Shown one piece after another: positions 36,628 through 48,479 of a stretch of DNA of 64,000 bases. The DNA comes from Epiperipatus broadwayi (Eukaryota; Onychophora; Udeonychophora; Euonychophora; Peripatidae): the NCBI GenBank assembly GCA_028023455.1, contig JAQFVV010012671.1, positions 126,001 to 190,000 on the forward strand, read 5' to 3'. Position 1 is the first letter of the stretch; every line of letters starts with the position of its first letter. A program made the position numbers and the translations under genes. The notes beneath the pieces were generated by a model. That model searched no databases. It was not told the DNA's origin and was given only the letters and a program-made list of their open reading frames with translations.

Positions 36628-38431
36628 ATATATGACCCAATATAAAACACCTTTATATATATGCACACAGACATGTGGTATAATTTCTGGGCATATTTGA
36701 ATAGTCATATAAAAATAAAATAAATAATTAAAATTTACCTGTACATGTTTATCTGACATGCATTGGCGCTTGTACACAGACGAGTAATACAAATGATGAA
36801 TATATCTCAATTGTTATATAAAATATAATAAATGGTTGAAATTTTAAGTTATCACAGTTTAATGATACAAATACTTTTACTAACTTTAGATAAAATACAT
36901 ATATCTCATCACACAAATGCATGATATAGTAATTTATTAACATTTTTGAATCATCATAACCCATAAATGAAATTCATTTCTAATAATACATAATTAATGA
37001 TTAATTTAACATATATGTGTGTGCGCATAGAAATATGTGTGCACACTGATGGTTTACACCATAATATTTTATCAAAATAATAAAATTATTAAAATATATT
37101 TTCAGAGTCAATTCCTTGTTGAATATACATAATATTCACAGATGCATGTGTATATAAAAAAAAATATCATGACAGTTCATAAGTTTTTCTTTTTTTAACA
37201 GGTTACTCTTAATTAATTAATTATAAATGTCTAAAAAAATAACTCCAGCAGGTTTTTTTTTTTTTTTTAAATCTAAAAAGATTTTTCTTTTCCTTTTTTC
37301 AAAATAAAATTGTCTATGAATCATTTCATTCAAGCAAAATTTTACTTCTTTTCTTTTAAAATATAGATTTTAAATGCCATTTTCACCAAAGAAATTATTT
37401 AAAATTTCATTCTCAATATATATAACTACTCACCAGCTGTGCTTCATATATGTACGTTTATTAGTGCTTCTCTGCATACAGATAAATCAACACACATATA
37501 AACTAATTCTTCAGCAAGATGAGGGATTCTCTTGATGAGCTGGTCTTGTGAGACTGGCTTATAGTCATCACTGGAAAAGGTTGGCATTCAATCAGCTCCA
37601 TTTGGTCTAGGATTGGATAGACTTCAGGCAAATTAGCTGTTTTATCCACACCAGGACAAGGAAACACTTGGAAGATGATCTTTTCTTCCATGAGAATTCA
37701 AACTTTATTGTAGCTGCTGAACTTGGCCTCCTTCAATAATCTCTTCATGGTAGTTCTCTATAACTCTGAAAATAACTACTCTTAATCTTTTTATCAACCC
37801 TTTTTATAGCTAGGGTAGAGTAAGTAAAAATACCCTAACTCAAAATGTTAATGGTTCTTGAACAATTCTTATCTTTTTAATCTTTTCAAATCACTTTAAT
37901 CCTTTTAAAAGCAACTTTGGAATTTTATCACAATATAATCTACAAGCTTCACTTAAAAAAGCGATTTCTAAATAGTAGAAATTTTAGCAAAATGTTATAC
38001 AAGTTTTAATTTAAAAAAAAAAAAAATTTCTAAAATAGATAGTAGATTTTTACACTTATCAATAGATCTATTTAACATAAAATATGCTCGTTTTAATTTC
38101 AAAATCAGAATTCAATAAAAATATTACTCAGACCTTTTTATTTTAAAATTCAAAATTATTTCGCCCTTCACTATTACTCCAGTGAAATGTAGAAAATATC
38201 TACAAAAAAATTTAACTGTGTTTATTTCTACTTTTCCTTTCAACTTTATATATATTTGTGCACACACACTACTATGTTATATATCATGAAACCCATACGG
38301 TTACAATATATTTATAAGGGACTTTGTATAGGCAATATATATGTATTTAAATATACATACGCAAACGAAGATTATCTTACAACCTATATTGCAAATGTAG
38401 ACCATATTATATATATATATACATAACTTAC

Positions 38432-38549
38432 CACAAAGATTTTTTAATTTTTTACGTTTGAGAAAATTTTGATATGCATCAGATTGTTGATAAGCCTTTA
38501 ATTCTTCAATATATCGTTTTTTATCTTCTTCTGCTTCATCGATATATTT
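38432..38549 (-). CDS. HMG20A/B-like protein, exon 2 visible (third helix of HMG box and basic tail)
   Basis: Internal exon of 118 bp. A poly-T tract and AAAG acceptor lie just upstream on the minus strand, and the donor is consensus G|GTAAGTT. Read in phase 0 from the previous exon it gives KYIDEAEEDKKRYIEELKAY, then a stretch ending FLKRKKLKNLC. This is the third HMG helix with its K-Y-x-x-A-x-x-D-K-x-R-Y pattern, then a basic patch likely to contact DNA or act as a nuclear signal. It aligns without gaps to the same part of HMG20A, which reads RYLDEADRDKERY. The exon ends in phase 1. The upstream intron is about 8.5 kb and the downstream intron about 28.6 kb, both full of transposons. Confidence 0.92.
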
Positions 38550-40406
38550 CTTTATGCAAAAAAAAAAAAAAATAAATAAAATACAAAATTATCAAAAAAC
38601 ATTACATCTATAATATATATAGCAATTATACCATTAAGAAAAAAAAAACACTTTCAACATTATATTAGATAACAATTTTTTTAAAAAAATATCATTCATT
38701 CCATTTAAAAACATAATTTATAGAAAATTTGTTTTATAAAATTGCACTATAGTATTTTAAATATTACAAATTTTATATGAGACCATTTTTATGAGTCAAA
38801 TATAAATATGCAAAAGAATAATGAGAAAATATAATCAGCATTATATATTAAAAATTCTCGATATTTCAAAAATAGCATCATTTACGAAAAGCTTTCCAAC
38901 TAACCAAATAGCTCAATAACTAAATATAGGCAGAATTTCTCCTGCTACATGGTACATCAGTCCAATCGGAACTACAAGCCTTGCCAAAAATGATGATGTG
39001 CTTGAAAACCAATGTCTATAATCTCACAATTGCAAAGTCAAAAGTCCTTCCACATGAGTTTTTTCAATTGGATATTTAGAAGCTGTATTATTCATAATAA
39101 ATACTAATGCCCTCTCCTTAATCTAAACCATACAAAAGATTTATATATTTTAAGCGAATTATAAAGAAATTCAAAATCAGCCATATTCCATTTAGCTAGG
39201 TAGCTTTTTAAGTTTAGTGTTAGCATATTCAAAATTTAAATTAAAAAAAGAAACAAAACATGCTCTCCTCCTGATAGTAAAATATCAAATTATAAAGACT
39301 GCATCTACTCTTCCATTAGAAAAAATATCCACAGTGAATATTTCAGAAATATTTTTCATCCCAAAAATGATATAGAAATAATTTTACTTTTTAATTTTAT
39401 ATTTTCCCAAATATTTCTGATTCTTGTCAAATTAAAAAAAAACATAAAAAAAAAATCGAATGCAACTTAAAAAAAAAAACATTGTATCTTACATAAATTC
39501 TAATAATATCTGTATTGTTAATATTCAATTAAATTAAATTTTGAATAATATAAATCTAACTTTAATACAAGACAAAAAAAATTCAAAAACAAAAAAAATT
39601 TACAAGATAGATAATAATTTTTAAATACTACACATAAATGATTCAAATATTTTAGCAATCATAATTTAAATATCACTTCAAAAATTATAATAATAACATA
39701 CGATATCCCGCAACTCATTACTTTTCAGATTTGATAAAAATAAGCTCCACATTTTTTTATCTTAACACATACTGGAGATAAGCATTCATTCTGATAACAA
39801 AAACTCCAATGAAAACTTATTGCCAAAATATAAATTTTCCAAATTAGTAAACTTCATTCCCAAACTTTTCTCAAAAGATTTTCTTGCTATAATCCAGAAT
39901 TATTTAAAACATGGTCTACAGACTGCAAGTGGACCACAGATTTTGATTTTTTCAAGTGAAAAAATAATTTGAATCAAATGCATATTAGATATTTCAATTC
40001 TATCACTAATCAATACTTCTGCTATTAATATTATTCAATGTTGTTAAAGCAGTTTTGTACGATTTTGATCCAACATGTATGTGATTAGTGCACAATTAGT
40101 TCTATTCAATTATAGGCATTTATATTTAGTATTTTGGATTCAGACCTTGGATTTCTTAAGGTTGAATAACCCTGCTATAATTAATAAAATTACTGAAGAC
40201 AGATTAAATGAAAAAAATAAAATAAATAAATAATAAAATTATCCATGCTTACCATGAAGTTTGACCAACAATTGTCTAATAAACTTTCAAAAAGACAGCG
40301 ATATTCATAATCCTTAAATGTACTACTTTCAATAATGATATTTAAAAAATAAAATTGACAGCTTTAAATTTGGCCTTCTAGACAAATTTTTGAGTACTAT
40401 ATATAT
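38550..40406. other. Intron between the first two HMG-box exons, no feature seen
   Basis: AT-rich sequence including an A-run of 14 just upstream of the exon, which reads as the minus-strand polypyrimidine tract. No repeat family is recognised from 38.7 to 40.4 kb. Confidence 0.5.
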
Positions 40407-40410
40407 ATAT

Positions 40411-43382
40411 TGTAACCCAACTGTATACATTACCCCACTATGAGAGAAAAAGAAAATAGAAATGAAACATCTTTCTAACAATATTTCACATAATCAAAAC
40501 AAAGTTCATACCTAAAACTATGTATTCAATGTTTTTTAGAGATCTAACAGACATCTGACAGTTAACAGAATGAATAGTGATCTGCAATTTTGAGATAAAG
40601 AATTCAGCTGCAGGACTTAAGTACACAATGTACCATGAACACCAAGAGGACTACCTCAATTGAGACACTATAAGCTACTATAAAGGTACTGCAAAAATCT
40701 TTGCAAAGCCCCCTCCTTTGGAGAGGCTGGAAAATATAAAACTATACCCTAGGGTGATGGCAAATAAACATCATCAACCCAAAGTAAATAAAATATGAAA
40801 TATAAGTTAATAATGTTATTAAATAAATGTTAATGTTTAATATCCAAAAAATATATATGAGATTTTATATAAACAACTATAAGTATAATTATAAATCCAT
40901 CAGCACTATAAGTAAGTACAAAATCAGTAAGTACAAATAATTATAAGTAAGTACAAATAAGTAAGTACAAATAATTATAAGTAATACTTCAAATAACCAT
41001 TAATCACCATGAATGATTCATAATCAAAATAAAATCAAGTCAATCTTGTGACTGGATTTGAACAATACAAAATATAAATTATCAGTCAATCTGGTGACTG
41101 GATTTGAAATAGGTCTTCTGTAAATCAGCCAACTATTGAGCTATTACCAGCTCGAGACAAATACTTAACTATTAATTTGGATGCACAAACTAAGTGCTTA
41201 TCCATAAGAAACACACAAAAATCAGAAACAATAATTCTGGAACAATAAAACATGCTGATCATCATCAATGCTATGGCTATTTAATGCCACTAATGCACTG
41301 GCCATTATAAACTTAAATTCTAATAGACTAAACTAAAAATGCAGTGATGGGGTTTTAAAGAATATACTCTTCATGCCAAAACAGGACCCTTGTTAACTGA
41401 AATGCCCCTACACTAAAAATACATTCCCATTTATATTCATGAATATAGCTCAGAAGAATACAAGCTCTATAACTGTTATGGTGACCAAGAGAATGATGCA
41501 ATACAATTTTTAACAATTGAATTCAAGTTTATTAACAACAATATAAAAAAATAAAAATAAGATCTTTATAATATGGCTCTACAATTAGAAGCCTTCTGAT
41601 TTTGATTAATATACAATAAAAAATATATTTGTGATTTACAAAATTACTGTACACAATTCAAGTTATTACATTATGATTTACATTATTAATATACAAAATT
41701 TAAGTAACTATATGGTGGTTTATATATAAGTTCCACTAGGTTTATCTAAAACCCATTCAGCACACAGGCATGTGGCTTGATATAAAATGAGCGTGTTTGA
41801 ATTGACATTTAATAAAAAAAAAAATAATTAAATTTTAAATATAAGTGTCTATCTGACACACATTTGCATTTGCAATACATACACACATACATGTGTGCAT
41901 GTAATTTCTGAACACTTGACTTGCCATAAAATAAATATTTTTAGTTGTCACTTTTAAATTGTATTTTTCCTAATTAATTCCATTTGGAAAACCTACTTAA
42001 ATTTCACACATATACATGTGTAAAAACAAAATGTAGATATAATTTAAAATTAGTTATCAGTTTTTTCTTCTTTTTTAGAAAAATATTAGTTTATAAGTTC
42101 GTCTTTTATTTTTCCTTTAAAAAAATGTATTATCAACTTTTTTTTTTCTTTTAAAAATATAACAATCAATCTTGACCAAATTATTATTGATTGAATAATT
42201 AAAAATGTCTTTAGATTTAAAAATATGTTTTAAATATTTTGACTTATTCTCTTGAAAAAAAACAAAAAAACAAATATAATAGGGTCTATCAATGAAATCA
42301 TCATTTTTAGATGTTTACCTTGAGCAAAATTGTTCTTTAAAATGTCATTTTTAATAAATAACATTACTCACCAGCTATATATACATTTATCTGTACTTCT
42401 CTGCATACATAAACAGCAGCATATATATACCAATTTTTCAAGCTTTCTCTTGGTAAACTTGGTATCAGAAAAGTATAATACAGGCTTGTTGTCATCATCA
42501 GGGAAAAGTATAATTCAGATATTGTTGGAATTCTGCCTTCTCTCTAGAGCTTGATAAGCTTCAGGTCAGCAAACTGTCTTCTAGAACACATTTTTATAGG
42601 CTAATTGATGCATTTTAAGTTGACCCAGTCTTCAAAAGAATCAAAACTCCAGAATATAGAACTAGTAGACTGCTTACTGCTGGATTACTGGCTTGACTTC
42701 AGCTACATCTTCATGGGAGCTATTTTTTATAACGCTCCAAATACCAACTCTGTTAGCCAACTGCTTCACAATATTAAGATAAGAACTGTCTTCAAAAAAA
42801 TTATTATCCAAACTTTGCTGCTGGCCTATTTAGCACTGCTTCTCAAAATATTAAAAACAGACTGAGCTTTTCAAAAACCACTATCCGGACTGAACTAATC
42901 TTTCCATCCAAATCTTTTATGGTCTTGGATTGCTAGGGTGACAACAACATATTGTTTTTAATTTAAAACTTTTTTCTTATCTTGATTTTAAAAAAAATTT
43001 AATTCTTTTGAAAGTAACTTTGAAATTTTTTAGCAGAGTGTGATATACATGTTTTTACTTAGATAGAGATTTACCAATTAATTAAAATTTCAAAATAGAC
43101 ATTTTTACAATTATCAAAAAACATGCTTATTTTTAAATTTCAAAATCAGAATACTAATAATACAATATTAATATTTATTTAGACATTTTTAAATGTTTAA
43201 TTTATAATAAAATTCTGTTTTAAATTCAGAGCCCTTTACTTATTATTTTTATTCAAGGAAATGTAAAAAAATATCTACAAAAATTTTATGTCTGTGATTA
43301 TTTCTACTTTTCCTTTACTTTTAATATATATGTGAACACACACAACTATGTTACTGTGTGCCATATAACCCAACTGGTTACA
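40411..43382 (-). mobile_element. LTR-like unit LT1, copy B
   Basis: The edges are ATAT|TGTAACCCAACTG (40407-40423) and CAACTGGTTACA|ATAT (43371-43386): TG...CA, 7 bp inverted ends TGTAACC/GGTTACA and a 4 bp direct repeat. It is homologous to copy A (31098-38305) over most of its length but lacks copy A's two insertions. The TATA-like box of copy A is decayed here (CCATAAAAGA, near 42920). A short tandem repeat of AAGTACAAATAATTATAAGT lies at about 40915-40985. No coding region is recognised; the frames at 42330-42865 are chance. It is a solo LTR or a non-autonomous unit. Confidence 0.62.
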
Positions 43383-43386
43383 ATAT

Positions 43387-44380
43387 ACATATATCAGAAA
43401 CAACAAATGGGCAGTTTTAAATGCTACTAAATTAACCACATGACCATTACTTATCTTTATGACAATCCCCTGTAACAGATTTGATATGCTATGTCACAGC
43501 ACAAGGCTATTAGATCAAAAAATCCATTCTAATCTCAAATTACCCATCCTGATACTTTATAAAAAAAAAAAATCTTCAAAAGGCACCCAATTTGATGAAT
43601 TTAATGTTTTGTAATTCTAATTAAATATTAGCATCAATATTAAAAAATAGTTTTTAAATACATATTTCTTTAATACTCAAAGACCACTATCTAAATTCAA
43701 TTTTTATGACCTCAAACAGGCAAATATTTCAAATAAATCTGGTCTTCAAACACATGACAACACCTATGCCCCGCTTACTCACAGATCTTTATGCAAAGAT
43801 TCATCATAGCAATCATCATCAATTTGTATCTAATATTTTGATTTACAATCAATTATTTGCTATAAAAATCATAACAAAAAATTCAAATTTTTTCCAAAAA
43901 TGCCATTTTGTAAGACTGATGTGTTATCCAAAAAATGATGACATTCATGCCAAAAATGTACAAAAAAGTTTATTCATTAAACACAATACAGAGTTCAATT
44001 ACACTATTTTGATTATAAAATTAAAATATAATTAATGCACAATACTTTAATTTTCATCCAGTGCCCTCACAAGACAATCTTCACATTCTTTACTGATATA
44101 TTAAAAGTAAAATTTAATGACTGCAAAAGTAAAAAAAAAACCAAGACACTATTCAGTATAATAAATAAATAATCAAAGTATATTTTGATGATATACAACA
44201 ACAAAATGTATTAATATTATATTTAAAATATATACATTAGCTTAAAAATTGTATATTTACTCACTTTTATGGATTAAAATTCTTATTAATGATATTTTAC
44301 TTGTGACAAAAATTATGATCATCATAATTGTAAAATTTAGTTACCATAATGGCAAGTTATTTTGAGGAAAAAAAAAAGAT
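43387..44380. other. AT-rich intron stretch, no gene seen
   Basis: A 109-codon plus-strand frame at 43706-44035 has no recognised motif and biased composition, and I treat it as chance. Confidence 0.45.
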
Positions 44381-44389
44381 TTCTTACAT

Positions 44390-45000
44390 TTTGCAATTAA
44401 TAATCAACTTTACAGGATTAAAGTTACCAAATATGTGTAAAATATTTACTATACAGAATTTACTTAATTATAAATTATAATACTATAATTTCTTTCAGAC
44501 ATATACAAGCCAAAGCAGATATTATCTCAAACATAAAAAAATATAAATTTCATTCAGCATAAAACTAAAAATAAATTTTGGTATTCTATGTTATTAATAC
44601 TTAATTTTAAATTGTGTACTATGTTAATTAAAATATTCAGTCAATTAATTTCGAATTTAAAAAAAAGGGAGAAGGAAATAATTTCATGAATTAAGCAATT
44701 AATAATTAACTTTCTATGATGAAGTTATTAAATCTAAATTACAAATAATATTTACTTTCCAAATTTTAAATCATAATATCGTAATGTTTCAGACATATCA
44801 AGACAATGGCAATGCTACCACAAACTTGAAAAATTATACTATTGAAAAAAATATTAATTTCATTCAGCATAAAATTAAAAATAAATTTTGATCATATATT
44901 ATTAATAATTAATTTTAAATTGTATGTTATATACTTATTGGCTAAAACATTCTGTCAAGCAAGTCTAAATTAAAACTTTACGAATGCTAATTTCAATCAA
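44390..45000. repeat. Local tandem duplication, two copies of about 305 bp
   Basis: 44390-44690 and 44695-45000 share GCAATTAATAAT(C/T)AACTTT, TTTCAGACATAT, TTTCATTCAGCATAAAA, TAAAAATAAATTTTG and a run into TTAATTTTAAATTGT. A third, shorter piece (GGGAAATGATTTCATATATA, about 45049) may begin another unit. Confidence 0.75.
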
Positions 45001-45094
45001 ATTAAAACTGTTAATTATTGTAAACATATTTTCAGTAAAAAAAAAAGAGGGAAATGATTTCATATATATTTAACACAGCAGTTACTTTCTTCAT

Positions 45095-45340
45095 ACTATA
45101 TTGCCATCCAGTGAAAGCCATAATAATCAATGAATGCTAGAAAGCTAGTATATTAAAATCTCTATCTAGTGTCTACTCATCCAATATTCTCAGACTCTGA
45201 GAGCACAGCACCTAGATTTTTAAATCTAATGCATCCCCCCAGCAACCATATTTTATCTTATAAAGCTATGAATTAAAAATACTAGAGTTTTCAATCCAAA
45301 CTAATTTGCTTGTATAGTCATACAGACCGTGGTGATCATA
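45095..45340. repeat. FB1 foldback fragment
   Basis: Contains ATCTCTATCTAGTGTCTACTC, CATCCAATATTCTCAGACT, GAGAGCACAGCACCTAGATT and GTGATCATATGATGTTA, matching the FB1 element at 31319-32240 with deletions. Confidence 0.75.
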
Positions 45341-47059
45341 TGATGTTATAATCGCATTATACATTTGATAATAAATTGTGTATGATGAAAATGTAATAAA
45401 AACAAATTGAAAAAGTTTCATGCTTTTAATTTAAATGGCCCATATTTCTGCCATTACAATGTACTATATTACTCAAAAAATTAAAAAAAAAAATTGCAAG
45501 ATCATTTCAAAAAAATGGCTATTGCACATAATAAAATGTAATATATTATATCATTAAAAAAAGACTACAACTAGCATTTTGTATATAAGGTGTTGTTTAT
45601 TTAAATCTGCATGTACATATTGCAAAAAAAAGTCTATGCAAACACAATGTATTAGATACAGATTTTCTTTTTTAATAGGTCAGAATTTTTTTTTCCCACA
45701 GTTAACTATGCATTTAGATTTTGGTATTCCTATATTGTCAATAATAACAAAACTTTATGGTCAAAACAGTTCAGTTAAGTGCAATATTATTAAACATCGC
45801 TTTTTTAATTCAAAATAATTTCATATAAATAATATTAGACTACAAATTTAAAAAAGAAATAAACCTCAAAATGGTTTTTTTTTTTTTTAGCACACTGATT
45901 AACAATTTTGCAGTAGAACACAAAAAATTGTCAACTGTGAGTTTACTCACTCTCTCTTGGTCCATTTTTCTATATGTCTGCATAACAAAACCACACATTT
46001 TTTTCTAACAATATTGATTTTTTTTTTTTAAAGTTTACAACTACATATGTTTTAACTGGAATCACATCAGAAACTAATATCACAAAACACCATATCGTTT
46101 CTTCAACATCAACATATGGATCAAAGAATCATTGCAACCTTCAAGATGTACTAAGTTCAAGAACTAATCCAGCAATTTGTGGACAACCATCAACATCTGG
46201 TGTACCTCCTCCAAAAAAGCAAAACCATCAAGGAATTTATAGACAATGATAAACCCTTAGAATGAGCAACTGATGACTCAAAAAACTGGATGATGATAAG
46301 TGCTGAATTGAGGGATTATAAGAAAGAATAATTTTAAGCTAATTTTAAAGCGTTTTTTCATTTTATATAAATTTAAGATGCATTAAGTGCATACTTTCAC
46401 AATACACATATGGCATAGTTCATACATGCATATATGGTACATTATAGATTTTTTTAAATTACCATAAATATTAAGTTGGTTTTTAAAACAATATTCACAA
46501 TTTAAGATGTAATTTTTATCCACAAGAACAAGTTAATTTGTATTAATTCCATTTCATATTGTTTTTCATCCTTATCTCACTCTTTAAATAAAATTATTTA
46601 TATTTCTGTTACAGATTTCAAAACAAGAGATGAATCACAAATTTACAAAGTAAGTAGCTTTTTCACAAAAGGTTTTCAAATAGAAATTTCAACTAGTTTT
46701 ATAAATTTCTTTAATAATTTTAATATTACATATCAGAACAATTTTGGATAGTTCCATACAATTTTTAATTTTTACAAGACATCAAAATAGATAAATGGTG
46801 AATAACAATAAAAAATTATATGACTTTTTTTTCCAAAATATAAATTGTTTATAAAATGTGAAGACCTCTCAATAGAAAATAATTTTATTTATAAAATTTT
46901 ATTTTCTTTCTATTACTAAATTAATAAATGGTATCTGTTTCTAATTAAAATCAGTTTGTAAATAAAAATATATATAATTTAAAGTGAATTTTAATTATAA
47001 GAGCTTGTAACAAAGCAAAAGATTAAATAAAAACTAATAAGATATTTTGAATTTTCAAC
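45341..47059. other. Intron just downstream of the first HMG-box exon, no feature seen
   Basis: AT-rich sequence with poly-T tracts. 46030-46330 is slightly less biased and has short plus-strand peptide-like text, but no splice sites or family support a gene. Confidence 0.45.
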
Positions 47060-47183
47060 CTGTTTTTCATGGGATGGAAGATTGGACCATTCATTACCCA
47101 ATATTTTAGTGATTTCTGAGTTAGGAATATCAGGATTAGATTGTTTGATCAAGTGCCTTCGTTCATTCAGAAATAAAACATAC
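47060..47183 (-). CDS. HMG20A/B-like HMG-box protein, exon 1 of those visible (N-terminal two-thirds of HMG box)
   Basis: Internal exon of 124 bp. It encodes 41 residues starting YVLFLNERR and ending LPSHEKQ, with the signature [10 protein letters not shown]. This closely resembles helices 1-2 of the HMG box in HMG20A/HMG20B (iBRAF/BRAF35), chromatin proteins linked in vertebrates to the LSD1-CoREST complex. The acceptor is TTTTTAG at 47190-47184. The first base completes a split codon (GG|G, Gly), which fits the conserved Gly before Tyr in this family. The exon ends in phase 0 after Gln, with a weak donor GTTGAA. The preceding exon (start of the HMG box) was not found between 47.2 and 64 kb and probably lies beyond the window. 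The HMG-box identity is secure; the HMG20 subfamily is likely. Confidence 0.9.
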
Positions 47184-48300
47184 CTAAAAAGATACAAGCA
47201 ACAATGACATTATTCCTACTAATAATGATGTATATTATTTAAAGTATTAACAATAGTAATAGTATTATTAAATAATATTAATAAAAACTATCAAAAATCA
47301 CAACAATAATAATATACATAAAATAATGAGGCTGATAATAATAAAAAGTGAATTAATATTTGGCTTTATCGAATTATGAAAGCCAATTATCTTAAAAAGA
47401 AACGATTTAAACTAATATTGTCAAAGTATACAATAGACTACATAATGAATTATTTAATTTATTATATAAAAGATATGTAAATTACAACAATTACAGCATT
47501 TTCTAAATCAGATGTGGTTAATGATGTATAAAGTGTTTGGAACAATTAATGAAGCTCCCTTAAAAATGATGGCCCTATAAGCTCTGTTTTGCCATAATGT
47601 TTGACAAGATAAGCAGTAAAGAGCACTTTAATAACTCATTCAAATAGACTAACTGGTTCTCTAAGCATACAGATTATAGATAAAAACTTTTAATTATATT
47701 TAAACATAACATTAGACATCATATCATAAACACATACAATATATATTAATTTAAAGATTTTCATGCACTCTATAGATAAAAACATTAAAATAAAATTAGA
47801 TTTTTTCACATTATTATAATCCAGATAAAATTTCAGTTATGATGTAAGCAGGAAAACAACAAATTAAAATTGGCTATGCAAACCAAAATCACAGCACCTA
47901 GTAATAATATTTGTTTGAACTATGTTAAGCCAAAAATTCTACAAATTACAAGAGAAATAAGTTAAATATAAATACTTTGTATATATATAAATTTTATATA
48001 ACATTTGTAGTACAAGCTTATTAAATTAAATTACATGATGCATGATTTTTCGTAGCAAATATGTAAATTTGCAATATAATAATTTCCTTGAATTTTCATA
48101 AGAAACCAAATCACTCCTGCAAAGAATTTGCAAAAATTAAAAATTTTCACAAACTCTATTAAGTGTAAATAGTGAAATAGAATAAAGACTTTTCTGTATA
48201 ATAATCTATATAAAATTCATCTATAATACTATAAGGTTATGCAATTTACACCATTTATAATATCTAGAGTTTACATTTTTGGCTTAACGTAATCAGATAA
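47184..48300. other. Upstream intron of the HMG gene, no feature seen
   Basis: I searched it for the exon encoding the start of the HMG box (Pro-Lys-x-Pro-x-Thr-Gly) and found none. Confidence 0.5.
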
Positions 48301-48302
48301 AT

Positions 48303-48324
48303 ATTATTATTATTATTATTATTA
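48303..48324. repeat. (ATT)n microsatellite
   Basis: About seven perfect ATT triplets. Confidence 0.9.
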
Positions 48325-48479
48325 GATTGGAGGTTTTCAGTTTGCAAAACTAATTTAAATTGACTATTTATATGATTACATTAAAAAATGAAATTTTATT
48401 TAGATTAATTATACAAAAAAAATATTATAGTTTAATGTTTACATAATACATATTTACCATCCTAATCATCATTTTCAAT

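Larger units (their letters stand above)
31098..38305 (-). mobile_element. LTR-like unit LT1, copy A, interrupted by two insertions
   Basis: The edges are ATAT|TGTAACAG (31094-31105) and ACGGTTACA|ATAT (38297-38309), that is TG...CA with TGTAAC/GTTACA ends and a 4 bp repeat. Outside the two inserts (31256-34451 and 35174-36627) it matches the unit at 40411-43382 in the same order. Shared pieces include AGGGTGATGGCAA, CAAGTCAATCTTGTGACTGG, AATTTGGATGCACAAACT and CTTCTCTGCATACA. Removing inserts and target repeats leaves about 2.55 kb, against 2.97 kb for copy B. A minus-strand TATA-like box (CTAGCTATAAAAAGGG, about 37820-37805) suggests minus orientation and an LTR role. No gag or pol is seen, so it is a solo LTR or non-autonomous unit. 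Confidence 0.6.

Noticed and set aside
35170-36810. Protein family suggested by several similar frames (LSTLSHTTDTHDHTHVEKIN)
   Set aside because: They are the same stretch of the MITE-A repeat read in different copies and on both strands; it is non-coding and palindromic.
37503-37691. Minus-strand frame with FPCPGVDKTANLPEVYP as a possible exon
   Set aside because: The homologous part of the paralogous unit (about 42440-42600) does not preserve the frame, so it is LTR-like sequence rather than a gene.
43706-44035. 109-codon plus-strand frame
   Set aside because: No domain, no splice or promoter context, and composition like the surrounding AT-rich intron.
48303-48324. ATT run as a regulatory site
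   Set aside because: A plain microsatellite with no linked promoter features.
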